NCBI GenBank assembly: GCA_947495425.1
Contig: CANLYR010000034.1
Location: 1 to 50,908, forward strand
DNA: 50,908 bases
Source: an uncultured Aquimarina sp.
GTDB taxonomy: Bacteria > Bacteroidota > Bacteroidia > Flavobacteriales > Flavobacteriaceae
Reading direction: 5' to 3'
The notes below the pieces were generated by a model, which had not been told where the DNA came from, made no database searches, and saw only the letters and a program-made list of their open reading frames with translations. The translations under genes were made by a program, and so were the position numbers. Positions 9,671 through 15,895 of this stretch are shown in pieces; position 1 is the first letter of the stretch, and the number at the start of each line of letters is the position of its first letter.

Positions 9671-9777
9671 GTTTTATTGCATTTATCATCCTGAACATGA
9701 TTTAGGATCTCACTCACAACGAACATATTAAAAGTAAGATGGGATGCTAAAATAAATTCAGCATGATGCGATAAAAC
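9671..9777. repeat. foldback (hairpin) intergenic repeat
   Basis: A 107-base imperfect inverted repeat between two converging genes. The left arm starts GTTTTATTGCA and continues TCATCCTGAACATGATTTAG; the right arm read backwards is GTTTTATCGCA, then TCATGCTGAATTTATTTTAG. The arms agree at roughly three quarters of positions. Elements with TCATCCTGAAC...CAGCATGA ends are, to my recollection, common intergenic repeats in Flavobacteriia. It contains no gene and could act as a terminator-like hairpin on either strand. Confidence 0.65.
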
Positions 9778-9810
9778 TTATTATGATGTAAGCCGAATAA
9801 TCAAAGAATT

Positions 9811-10194
9811 TTATAGTGTCATTAGCCAATGACGCTGCAAACGTTTAAATTTTTTGAGTTCCTTTCGTAACAGTATTAAGAACTCTTTTCCATTGCTTTC
9901 AGATTGCTCTAAACGTTCGCAATTTTTATAAAGTTTATTGGTAATTCGTACTAGAGAATTTGCATATCTGATACGATCATCTTGAAAGATTTGATTTTCA
10001 GCATTAATTATCTCAGGAGCCAGAGCATCAGATTGTCTAATAATATCTCCAGTAAAATAAATATGAGCATGTTCATGACCATTATCTTGTAAAGCATTCA
10101 TATCATGAACCAGATAGTTTGAAATACTTCGCGATAGCGTAAATATGTCAAGAGCTTTTTTATATAATTTTTTATTTTTTGGCTGCAATCTCAT
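9811..10194 (-). CDS. conserved hypothetical helical protein
   Basis: A 127-residue cytoplasmic protein, basic and predicted almost entirely helical, probably a four-helix bundle. Visible features are KKALDIFTLSRSISNYLVHDM near the start, HEHAHIYFTGDIIRQS in the middle and a basic tail (LLRKELKKFKRLQRHWL). I do not recognise a named family and assign no function. It is divergent from the Lrp/AsnC regulator, with 112 bases between the starts, so the regulator may act on this promoter. Its start is the ATG whose complement ends at 10194. Confidence 0.7.
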   Translation of the reverse strand: MRLQPKNKKLYKKALDIFTLSRSISNYLVHDMNALQDNGHEHAHIYFTGDIIRQSDALAPEIINAENQIFQDDRIRYANSLVRITNKLYKNCERLEQSESNGKEFLILLRKELKKFKRLQRHWLMTL

Positions 10195-10306
10195 ACTAAT
10201 TTATATATCAAAAATAGTGCTATTTTTAGTATTATTTATTTTGAATTTAAAGTTAATTCACTACTTTGCCTTCGTAATTAATTATAAAACCTTTTTTTTA
10301 TTTAAA

Positions 10307-10750
10307 ATGAAAGTCGACGCTACAAATTGGGAAATTTTGCACTGCCTTCAACATAATGCTAGATTATCAAATGCAGAGATCGGTAGAAAAATAGGGTTGA
10401 GTTCACCTGCTGTTGCCGAAAGAATAAAAAAGATGGAGGATTATGGTATTTTGAAAGGATATAGAGCAGAAGTGTCGTATGGTAAAACAGGGTATCAATT
10501 AAAAGCCATTATTGCGCTTAAAGCTTTCATGGGGCGATTAAAACCATTCTTACTACACGTCTCTGAGTTTAAAGAGGTATTGAATTGTTATCGAATTACC
10601 GGGAACGAAAATATAATTATGGAGGTTGTGCTACGTGACCAAATACATTTACAAGAGTTTATTGATCGGTTAATTCCTTATGGTGAGGTAAAAACACATA
10701 TTATACTTTCTAATTTGATAGAAAATAATCCTATTTCACCAAATATATGA
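10307..10750 (+). CDS. Lrp/AsnC family transcriptional regulator
   Basis: A 147-residue DNA-binding regulator. The N-terminal winged helix-turn-helix (residues 5-60: WEILHCLQHNARLSNAEIGRKIGLSSPAVAERIKKMEDYGIL) is followed by the RAM/AsnC ligand-binding domain (about 65-147, with VLNCYRITGNENIIMEVVL). Such proteins bind amino acids or related effectors and form octamers. I chose ATG 10307, which gives the normal family start (MKVDATNWEIL); the open frame upstream codes for a hydrophobic, AT-rich stretch unlike the family. It could regulate itself, the divergent gene at 9811, or the locus downstream. RNA element copy A begins 60 bases after its stop. Confidence 0.9.
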   Translation: MKVDATNWEILHCLQHNARLSNAEIGRKIGLSSPAVAERIKKMEDYGILKGYRAEVSYGKTGYQLKAIIALKAFMGRLKPFLLHVSEFKEVLNCYRITGNENIIMEVVLRDQIHLQEFIDRLIPYGEVKTHIILSNLIENNPISPNI

Positions 10751-10810
10751 GATAAAAAGTTTATTTTTGGCATAACATTTGCAAACTTTTATATAAGAGA
10801 TTAAGGATAT

Positions 10811-10905
10811 ATTTATATCTTGTGTAAGGACATTAGTTAGGGAAAACTAAAGAGAGTGCAAGGGATAAATAGAAAAAACATTTGAATTCGTTCAAATGTT
10901 TTTTT
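10811..10905 (+). ncRNA. structured RNA element, copy A
   Basis: This is the first of three copies. The closing helix P1 pairs ATTTATATCTT (10811-10821) with AAGGGATAAAT (10860-10870), with one mismatch. Inside it lies GTGTAAGGACA, then helix P2 (TTAGTT 10833-10838 with AACTAA 10845-10850, loop AGGGAA), then AGAGAGTGC. An intrinsic terminator at 10873-10905 follows directly. The core matches copies B and C, while P1 and terminator sequences differ completely yet still pair. This copy has the shortest apical part. It lies between the Lrp-type gene and the dead hydrolase (GTG at 10961), so it may be a leader attenuator or riboswitch-like element or an independent small RNA. The 5' end is not known; no clear promoter was found. 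Confidence 0.75.
10873..10905 (+). terminator. intrinsic terminator of RNA copy A
   Basis: The hairpin has arms AAAAAACATTTGAA and TTCAAATGTTTTTT around a TTCG loop, with the T-run continuing to 10905. It lies 55 bases before the GTG start of the next gene. Confidence 0.88.
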
Positions 10906-10960
10906 ATGCTTTTTAATCAGGTTTTTATTTACATTTATAGCTAACAAAAACATAATAATT

Positions 10961-12382
10961 GTGCCATTATCTTTTTTTAAAAATTGTTTTATTTTTTTGA
11001 TCTTTAGTGTGACCGCTTTTGGTTATACACAAGATAAGCCCACGCTTCAAAAAGGAGTAGTAATCGATTCTCTTCAAGTTCCCTCGAGAGATAATAGGTT
11101 TAGTCTGTATGTACCTAGTAATTTTGATACGAATAAAAAGTGGCCTATAGTTTTTGGATTCGACTCCTCAGGAAAAGCCGGTCAGCTTACTAGATTATAT
11201 AAAGCTGCAGCCGAGGAGTATGGGTATATAATTGCGGTATCAGAATTTCTAGAAAATCAAAAAGAAAAAGACAAAGCAAATTATATTTCTTTTTTCATGA
11301 ATCATATTGCTTCTCTTTATCCAATTAAACAGGGTAGCGTGTATGTTACAGCAATAGGAGAGGACACAAAAGCAGTGAGTCTTTTACCAGTTTTTTATAG
11401 TACGGATGTTTTTGGGGTAATATCTATAGGAGATAGTTACTATTATGATGCTAGTGTGAAAATTAGAAATAACTTTTCTTACTTGGGGATAGTTAATACG
11501 AATAACTTTAGGTATAAGAATTTTTTAAGAAATGAAAAGTATTTAAAAAAGAAATCAATATCTGCTGATGTGTTTGCGTATCAGGGAAAATCAGAATTAC
11601 CACCTCCCGACCTTCTTAAAAAAGCACTTTCTACACTTACCTTACATGCCATGGGTAAAGGAAGTGTTCAAAAAGACTCTACTTGGATTCAAAACTTGTT
11701 TAATGAGCAATTAAAAAAAGTGACGTCTCTAATAAGTAAAAGGGAATTTTTATCTGCTTATGATGAGGTAGAACGACTGCGTAACGAGTACAGTTCATTT
11801 TTAGATACTGAAGCGCTAAAAGAAAAACAAAAAACAATTAAAAAAAGTATAGGGTATAAGCAAGAGAAAAGAATTCGAGCAAAATACTTATATAAAGAAA
11901 CGTATCTGAGACAAACGTATTCGTTTTCGTTAGATGAAGATGTAGCAACAAAGCGATATGAAAATCTGGGATGGTGGCAATATCAGATGTCAGAATTAGA
12001 TATTTTGGCTTCGAGTAAAGAAAAGTATGCGAATGCCATGGCAAATAGAGTGAAAGGCTTTCTCAAATATTTAATAAATAACTATACGCTTTTACAACAG
12101 AATGAAAATAAGAATTTTGAAAAAAGAATGTTCCTAAACATCCTCAGTACAATAGTAGATAAAAAAGATTTTAAATCGTACCTAAAAATAATTTCATTAA
12201 GCGCACAGGATGAAGATTATAAAACTGCATTATTTTATCTAGATAAACTATTGCAAAATGGATACAAAGACTTTGAAGCTCTTTATGCTATCGAAGGTAC
12301 ATTGGCTTTAAAAATAACTAAAGACTACAATGTATTGATAGAAAAATATCTTGGAAAATCTAAATACTTCTTTTCAAAATAG
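10961..12382 (+). CDS. secreted hydrolase-fold protein lacking the catalytic triad
   Basis: A 473-residue paralogue of the protein at 8442-9623, with a signal peptide (residues 1-22, ending FGYTQ). Conserved landmarks align: KGVVIDSLQVPSRDNRFSLY with the paralogue's start, WPIVFGFD with its PVVFIFE, and LGWWQYQMSELDIL with its LDWWKNELDAI. The three catalytic positions are all lost: the GFSGGS elbow is AIGEDT (Ser to Gly133), the acid position is Asn182, and GNHSWPP is GKSELPP (His to Ser211). It is therefore probably a binding or structural protein, not an enzyme. The start is GTG (10961). RNA copy A lies upstream and copies B and C downstream on the same strand. Confidence 0.75.
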   Translation: MPLSFFKNCFIFLIFSVTAFGYTQDKPTLQKGVVIDSLQVPSRDNRFSLYVPSNFDTNKKWPIVFGFDSSGKAGQLTRLYKAAAEEYGYIIAVSEFLENQKEKDKANYISFFMNHIASLYPIKQGSVYVTAIGEDTKAVSLLPVFYSTDVFGVISIGDSYYYDASVKIRNNFSYLGIVNTNNFRYKNFLRNEKYLKKKSISADVFAYQGKSELPPPDLLKKALSTLTLHAMGKGSVQKDSTWIQNLFNEQLKKVTSLISKREFLSAYDEVERLRNEYSSFLDTEALKEKQKTIKKSIGYKQEKRIRAKYLYKETYLRQTYSFSLDEDVATKRYENLGWWQYQMSELDILASSKEKYANAMANRVKGFLKYLINNYTLLQQNENKNFEKRMFLNILSTIVDKKDFKSYLKIISLSAQDEDYKTALFYLDKLLQNGYKDFEALYAIEGTLALKITKDYNVLIEKYLGKSKYFFSK

Positions 12383-12441
12383 ATTGAAACTTTAATTATT
12401 TGTGTATCTCATCGATTATTTATGTTTTTTGACGCATTTTA

Positions 12442-12474
12442 TTTTGTAACTATACTTAATTTATAGTACATTTG
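12442..12474 (+). promoter_or_regulatory. Bacteroidota-type promoter for RNA copy B
   Basis: TTTTG at 12442-12446, a 20-base spacer, then TACATTTG at 12467-12474, a perfect match to the -33/-7 consensus (TTTG, TAnnTTTG). Transcription would start near 12482 and give an RNA of about 195 bases ending at 12677. Confidence 0.6.
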
Positions 12475-12481
12475 TTTCAAT

Positions 12482-12677
12482 ATAAAAATATTTGATGAAT
12501 ATCTAGAATTAACATGTTAACCTGTATGACGATATAAATTTAAAATATTAGTTTGGAATACATCAGGGACAAATTATGTGTGAGGACATTAGTCTAAAGA
12601 CCTCAAATCTAAAAAACTAAAGAGAGTACGTGATTTGCCCTAAACTATTAAAGCGCTCCCCGAGGAGCGCTTTTTTT
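12482..12677 (+). ncRNA. structured RNA element, copy B
   Basis: P1 pairs CAAATTA (12570-12576) with TGATTTG (12631-12637), flanked by GGG (12566-12568) pairing with CCC (12638-12640). Inside are GTGTGAGGACA, P2 (TTAGT 12589-12593 with ACTAA 12616-12620) and AGAGAGTAC. A GC-rich terminator ends the element at 12677. The 5' end is inferred from the promoter at 12442-12474. No protein gene follows on this strand for 2.5 kb, so this copy cannot be a leader of a nearby gene and is best seen as a stand-alone small RNA. It and copy C share leader sequence (for example a CATCGATT block) and look like a tandem duplication of about 310-330 bases. Confidence 0.78.
12650..12677 (+). terminator. intrinsic terminator of RNA copy B
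   Basis: A perfect ten-base stem, AAAGCGCTCC with GGAGCGCTTT, closes a CCGA loop and is followed by a run of T to 12677. Confidence 0.92.
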
Positions 12678-12750
12678 ATGAGCTAAGTTCAATAGATGTT
12701 ATCGTAAAAAAAATGGGTTTTGTTAAAAAATGCGTATTTCATCGATTTTA

Positions 12751-12783
12751 TTTGTTCATTATCTTGATTTTTGGCTATATTAG
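12751..12783 (+). promoter_or_regulatory. probable promoter for RNA copy C
   Basis: TTTG at 12751-12754, a 21-base spacer, then TATATTAG at 12776-12783, one base away from the TAnnTTTG consensus. The position relative to the core is like that of the promoter of copy B and would give an RNA of about 200 bases. Confidence 0.5.
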
Positions 12784-12790
12784 TTATTAA

Positions 12791-12991
12791 CAAAAAAAGT
12801 GATGATTCTTTGCAAAATTATTATTTAGATATTTATGACGATAAGTAAATGAGTAAAAATTCAGGGAACATCGGGGATTAAATTAAGTGTGAGGACATTG
12901 GTTGCTAGCCCTAAATCTAGATACTGAAGAGAGTGCCTAATTTACCCAAACATAGTAAAGCGTCTTGAATAGTATTCAGGACGCTTTTTTT
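12791..12991 (+). ncRNA. structured RNA element, copy C
   Basis: P1 pairs TAAATTA (12879-12885) with TAATTTA (12938-12944), with outer GGG (about 12873-12876) and CCC (12945-12947) as in copy B. The core is GTGTGAGGACA and AGAGAGTGC. P2 is TTGGT (12898-12902) with ACTGA (12923-12927), where two positions changed relative to copies A and B and pairing survives by G-T wobbles. Within the apical part CTAG pairs with CTAG. A long terminator ends it at 12991. The 5' end is inferred from the -7-like box at 12776. As for copy B, no gene follows on the same strand. Confidence 0.78.
12957..12991 (+). terminator. intrinsic terminator of RNA copy C
   Basis: The stem AAAGCGTCTTGAAT pairs with ATTCAGGACGCTTT with one G-T wobble around an AGT loop, followed by a T-run to 12991. 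Confidence 0.92.
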
Positions 12992-13009
12992 GCATGTAAA
13001 TAGATACCG

Positions 13010-13083
13010 TTTGCTCGATAATCAAGATTCGAACACTTTGAAGCTAGCCTCGAAATCAAAAATCAGTTTCTTACAAGTACTTT
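13010..13083 (-). repeat. dispersed repeat family, copy lacking the palindrome
   Basis: Read on the minus strand it runs TACTTGTAAGAAACTGATTT, then ATTTCGAGGCTAGCTTCA, GAATCTTG, ATTATCGAGC. This aligns with the copy at 37395-37496, except that the roughly 20-base palindromic segment (TGTCTGCCTGAGGCAGG) between GAATCTTG and AT-ATCGAG is absent. It lies 20-90 bases beyond the stop of the DJ-1/PfpI gene, in the same direction. Confidence 0.7.
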
Positions 13084-13103
13084 ATGCGTTTGTCCAAGGT
13101 TGT

Positions 13104-13859
13104 TTACTTGATAACTTTTAGATACGGTATATCGTCTAGTACCCAATCTATAACCAATCCTCTTGCTAGAGACGTGGCTATTTCTGCTCCATAGAGGTGC
13201 TCACATAAATATAAGGCTGCTTCAAAACTTTTAGCTCCTCCTGCAGAAGTTATATATTTACCATCATGCACAAATAACACTTCTTTTCTAATGTCTAAAT
13301 CAGGAAACATTGTTCTCATTGTATCTATATCGCTAGGAAAAGTAGTAGAAACCTTGTTATCAAGTACTCCTGCTTTGGCTAGAACAAAAGCGCCATCACA
13401 ATGGGAGGTCATGTACATAGCAGTTTTATCTATTCGTTTTACAAAATCAAGCATCTTAGTATCTTCCAGATCAGTATCCAGATGATGTTCTGCGCTTGGG
13501 ATGACAAGAATGTCAATTTTGGGTAATGAATCTGTTATATAATTATAATCTGGAATAATGTTAAGGCCTTCAAACGTTGTTATCGGGTTGTTTGTGTTTG
13601 CAACTGTAAAAACATTCATTTGTTTTATATTTTTACGATACTGGGTATGCTGAAAAATATCATAAGGAGCAGTAAACTCTGTGTTAAATGTGCCATCCAT
13701 AATTAGAAAAGCTACGTTATAACGATTCGGACTTAATTTAGGAAAACCCTTTTTCTTTTCTAGGTTTTTTACTGTTTCTAGATCTGTTTTTTCTTCTTTT
13801 TTTGCTTCAGAACAGCTAAATACAAGTATTGATATAAGGATAAAAAACAGGTTCTTCAT
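13104..13859 (-). CDS. DJ-1/PfpI family lipoprotein
   Basis: A 251-residue protein with a lipoprotein signal (ILISILVFSC, cysteine 16), followed by a charged linker and a DJ-1/PfpI domain (about residues 45-235): YNVAFLIMDGTFNTEFTAPYDIF, then IDILVIPSAEHH, then MTSHCDGAFVLAKAGVLDNK with the nucleophile-elbow cysteine, and FVHDGKYITSAGGAKSFEAAL. The arrangement resembles the N-terminal domain of AraC/GATase1-type regulators, but there is no DNA-binding part and the protein is an envelope lipoprotein, so its role is unclear. It lies 21 bases downstream of the MFS gene and is probably cotranscribed with it. Confidence 0.85.
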   Translation of the reverse strand: MKNLFFILISILVFSCSEAKKEEKTDLETVKNLEKKKGFPKLSPNRYNVAFLIMDGTFNTEFTAPYDIFQHTQYRKNIKQMNVFTVANTNNPITTFEGLNIIPDYNYITDSLPKIDILVIPSAEHHLDTDLEDTKMLDFVKRIDKTAMYMTSHCDGAFVLAKAGVLDNKVSTTFPSDIDTMRTMFPDLDIRKEVLFVHDGKYITSAGGAKSFEAALYLCEHLYGAEIATSLARGLVIDWVLDDIPYLKVIK

Positions 13860-13880
13860 TATTGAAAAATTAAAATAATT

Positions 13881-15098
13881 TTAATGAATTAACTCTCTTT
13901 CTTGAGCTAGTTTTCGTTGTACTATAAACAATAAAAATACGCCTAAGCCAGCAATTATTGCCATTAATAGCCAAGTATTATTATATCCAAAAGTTGCAAT
14001 CAGTTGCATTCCAGAATTGTGCCCAAAAATATGAGCTACAGAAAAAGACATGCTATACAGTGCCATATATGCACCTTGTCTTCCTTTTTTTGCTCTTTCT
14101 AGAACAAATGCATTGCCAAACGGGAAGGCAATCATCTCTCCTAGCGTAGCGATAATCATTCCGATAATAAGGATTCCGGCCCAAGGTGTTATTAGTAGCA
14201 GTAGAAAACTTATTCCGGTAAGGATAAAGCCATGAATCACGTGTCTTGTTTTAGAGATTGCAGTGTTTTCCAGATAGGCTATAAGTGGCATTTCAAATAA
14301 GAAAATTAGTGCTCCATTTAGAGCGAGAAGTAACCCGATTTTTTCTTCTGTTAAGTGATGTACTTCTTTATAATATAAAGGAATCGTAGAAAAATATTGA
14401 ACAAAAACAAATCCAAATAAAGCTAGTGTAACCAAGAATAGGATGTAAACACTGTCGCGGTTAGGTGAAACGGGCTTGTCAATAACAACTTCTTTGTCAA
14501 GTTCTTTTACTTTTTTAGGATGTAATGCTTTTATCATTATTAATCCAGCGATGATGCATGTTATTCCATCTACCCAAAATAGGCCATAATAGCCTACAGC
14601 AGCAATGATTAAACCACCCAAGGCTGGTCCGGCAGAAAACCCAAGATTAATAGCTAATCGTATAAAAGTAAGCGATCTGGTTTTGTTTTCGGGTTTACTA
14701 TATGCACTTAATGCTACAAAAAAAGCCGGCCGTGCAGCATCAGCAATGGCTATGAGTACAAAAAAGCTTATACAAATACTCCAAAAATCTGTAAAATACT
14801 GGATGACTATAAATGATATTCCTGTTAATATCAATGATCCCAAAATAACTTTATAATATCCGATTTGATCGCTTAATTTACCGCCGAACCAAGCTCCAAA
14901 GAAAGAGCCTAGTCCAAAACTAGTCATTACCCAACCTACCTGTTGTAGAGAGAATTCGAGATCTTCACTTAGGTACAACGATAAAAAAGGAATAACCATT
15001 GCCCCGGCTCTATTGATAAGTGTTATCAGTGCCAACCACCAAACTTCTGTTGATAATCCTGAAAATGAGTTGATATAATGAAGAAAAATTCGTCGCAA
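13881..15098 (-). CDS. MFS transporter
   Basis: A 405-residue inner-membrane protein with 12 predicted hydrophobic segments and the major facilitator signature between helices 2 and 3 (FGAWFGGKLSDQIGYYKV). The second half begins after a charged loop (HPKKVKELDKEVVIDKP) near residue 200. The overall pattern resembles drug-efflux type carriers (MdtH-like), but the substrate cannot be told. It is the first gene of a likely two-gene operon with the DJ-1/PfpI lipoprotein. The ATG start immediately precedes a basic N-terminus (MRRIFLHYINSFSGLS). Confidence 0.88.
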   Translation of the reverse strand: MRRIFLHYINSFSGLSTEVWWLALITLINRAGAMVIPFLSLYLSEDLEFSLQQVGWVMTSFGLGSFFGAWFGGKLSDQIGYYKVILGSLILTGISFIVIQYFTDFWSICISFFVLIAIADAARPAFFVALSAYSKPENKTRSLTFIRLAINLGFSAGPALGGLIIAAVGYYGLFWVDGITCIIAGLIMIKALHPKKVKELDKEVVIDKPVSPNRDSVYILFLVTLALFGFVFVQYFSTIPLYYKEVHHLTEEKIGLLLALNGALIFLFEMPLIAYLENTAISKTRHVIHGFILTGISFLLLLITPWAGILIIGMIIATLGEMIAFPFGNAFVLERAKKGRQGAYMALYSMSFSVAHIFGHNSGMQLIATFGYNNTWLLMAIIAGLGVFLLFIVQRKLAQERELIH

Positions 15099-15207
15099 AA
15101 GATCTGTGATTTGTATTACTTTTTTAAAATAATCGATAAAAGTAGTTTTTTATGTACTATTTGGGCACAATTTTGATAAAATTAATGAGTTAACTAATTG
15201 TAAATTG

Positions 15208-15215
15208 TACTTTTG
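15208..15215 (+). promoter_or_regulatory. -7 promoter box for the DUF1684 gene
   Basis: TACTTTTG matches the Bacteroidota -7 consensus TAnnTTTG exactly. It overlaps the upstream TTG that could otherwise be the start codon and so argues for the GTG start at 15229. No clear -33 TTTG was found at the usual spacing. Confidence 0.45.
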
Positions 15216-15228
15216 CAAAAAACGAAAG

Positions 15229-15843
15229 GTGTATAGATTATCTTTATTATTATTTTTTGTCTTTGGAAATGTTTTAGCTCAGGATTCTTCTGATATTAAG
15301 AGAGTACTATTGTTTCAGGATGAATTGAATAAGGAGTTTGCTTCAGAGGACACATCACCTTTGACACCAAAAGATCTGGAGCATTTTAAGTCACTTGCTT
15401 TCTTCAAAATAGATACCTCTTTCTGTATCCGTGCAAAGTTTGTGCGCACACCCTATGAGACTCCTTTTATTATGAAAACTACTACGGGTAGTGAACCTTT
15501 ATACGTGAAATATGGGGAAGCACATTTTACACTTCAGGATAAAAAGTATAGGCTGAATATTTATCAAAATCAAGGATTAAAAGCACAGCCTGAGTATGAA
15601 GATTATTTGTTTCTTCCGTTCACCGATGTAACTAATGGTGATACAACTTATGGAGGAGGACGTTTCATCGACCTTAAAATCCCTGAAGATGACTCGATTT
15701 TGATCGACTTTAATACGGCATATAATCCATATTGCGCATATAGTGAGCGTTACTCTTGTCCGATCCCGCCTGAGGAAAATGACCTAAATCTAAAAATATC
15801 TGCTGGAGTCAAAAAATATAAAAATCATCCTGAGAACGAATGA
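15229..15843 (+). CDS. DUF1684 domain exported protein
   Basis: A 204-residue protein (from GTG 15229) with a signal peptide (VYRLSLLLFFVFGNVLAQ), so exported. The remainder is a DUF1684 domain: KSLAFFKIDTSFCIRAKFVRTP, LYVKYGEAHFTLQDKKYRLNIYQ, then the family hallmark GGGRFIDL, DFNTAYNPYCAYSERYSCP and an IPPEEN.L.LKISAGVK end. The cysteine-containing YCAYS..YSCP pattern is conserved in the family, whose function is unknown. The upstream TTG at 15205 is less likely because a -7 box overlaps it. It converges on the porin gene and shares a terminator with it. Confidence 0.87.
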   Translation: MYRLSLLLFFVFGNVLAQDSSDIKRVLLFQDELNKEFASEDTSPLTPKDLEHFKSLAFFKIDTSFCIRAKFVRTPYETPFIMKTTTGSEPLYVKYGEAHFTLQDKKYRLNIYQNQGLKAQPEYEDYLFLPFTDVTNGDTTYGGGRFIDLKIPEDDSILIDFNTAYNPYCAYSERYSCPIPPEENDLNLKISAGVKKYKNHPENE

Positions 15844-15876
15844 AAAAGCGCACTAAGAGTTGATTAGCGCGCTTTT
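15844..15876. terminator. bidirectional terminator between DUF1684 and porin genes
   Basis: Arms AAAAGCGCACTAA and TTAGCGCGCTTTT pair with one mismatch around a seven-base loop. A-rich sequence on the left and T-rich on the right make it usable from both strands, which suits the convergent genes. Confidence 0.82.
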
Positions 15877-15895
15877 GAATTGTTTTTTAGGTTAC

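Noticed and set aside
10145..10306. N-terminal extension of the Lrp/AsnC protein
   Set aside because: The added residues are hydrophobic and AT-driven, overlap the divergent gene, and the family begins at the ATG at 10307.
10811..12991. Known B12, TPP, SAM, fluoride or glycine riboswitch, SRP RNA or hammerhead ribozyme for the three-copy element
   Set aside because: None of the defining conserved boxes of these families is present in the core (for example no CUGANGA/GAAA pair for a hammerhead and no GGAAGGAAGCA for SRP RNA).
13015..13045. GATTCGAAC resembling a tRNA T-loop
   Set aside because: No acceptor or anticodon stems surround it, and the bases are part of the dispersed repeat copy at 13010-13083.
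12383..13103. Missing protein gene in the 720-base gap
   Set aside because: No frame of plausible length or composition was found; the gap is accounted for by the two RNA copies and a dispersed repeat.
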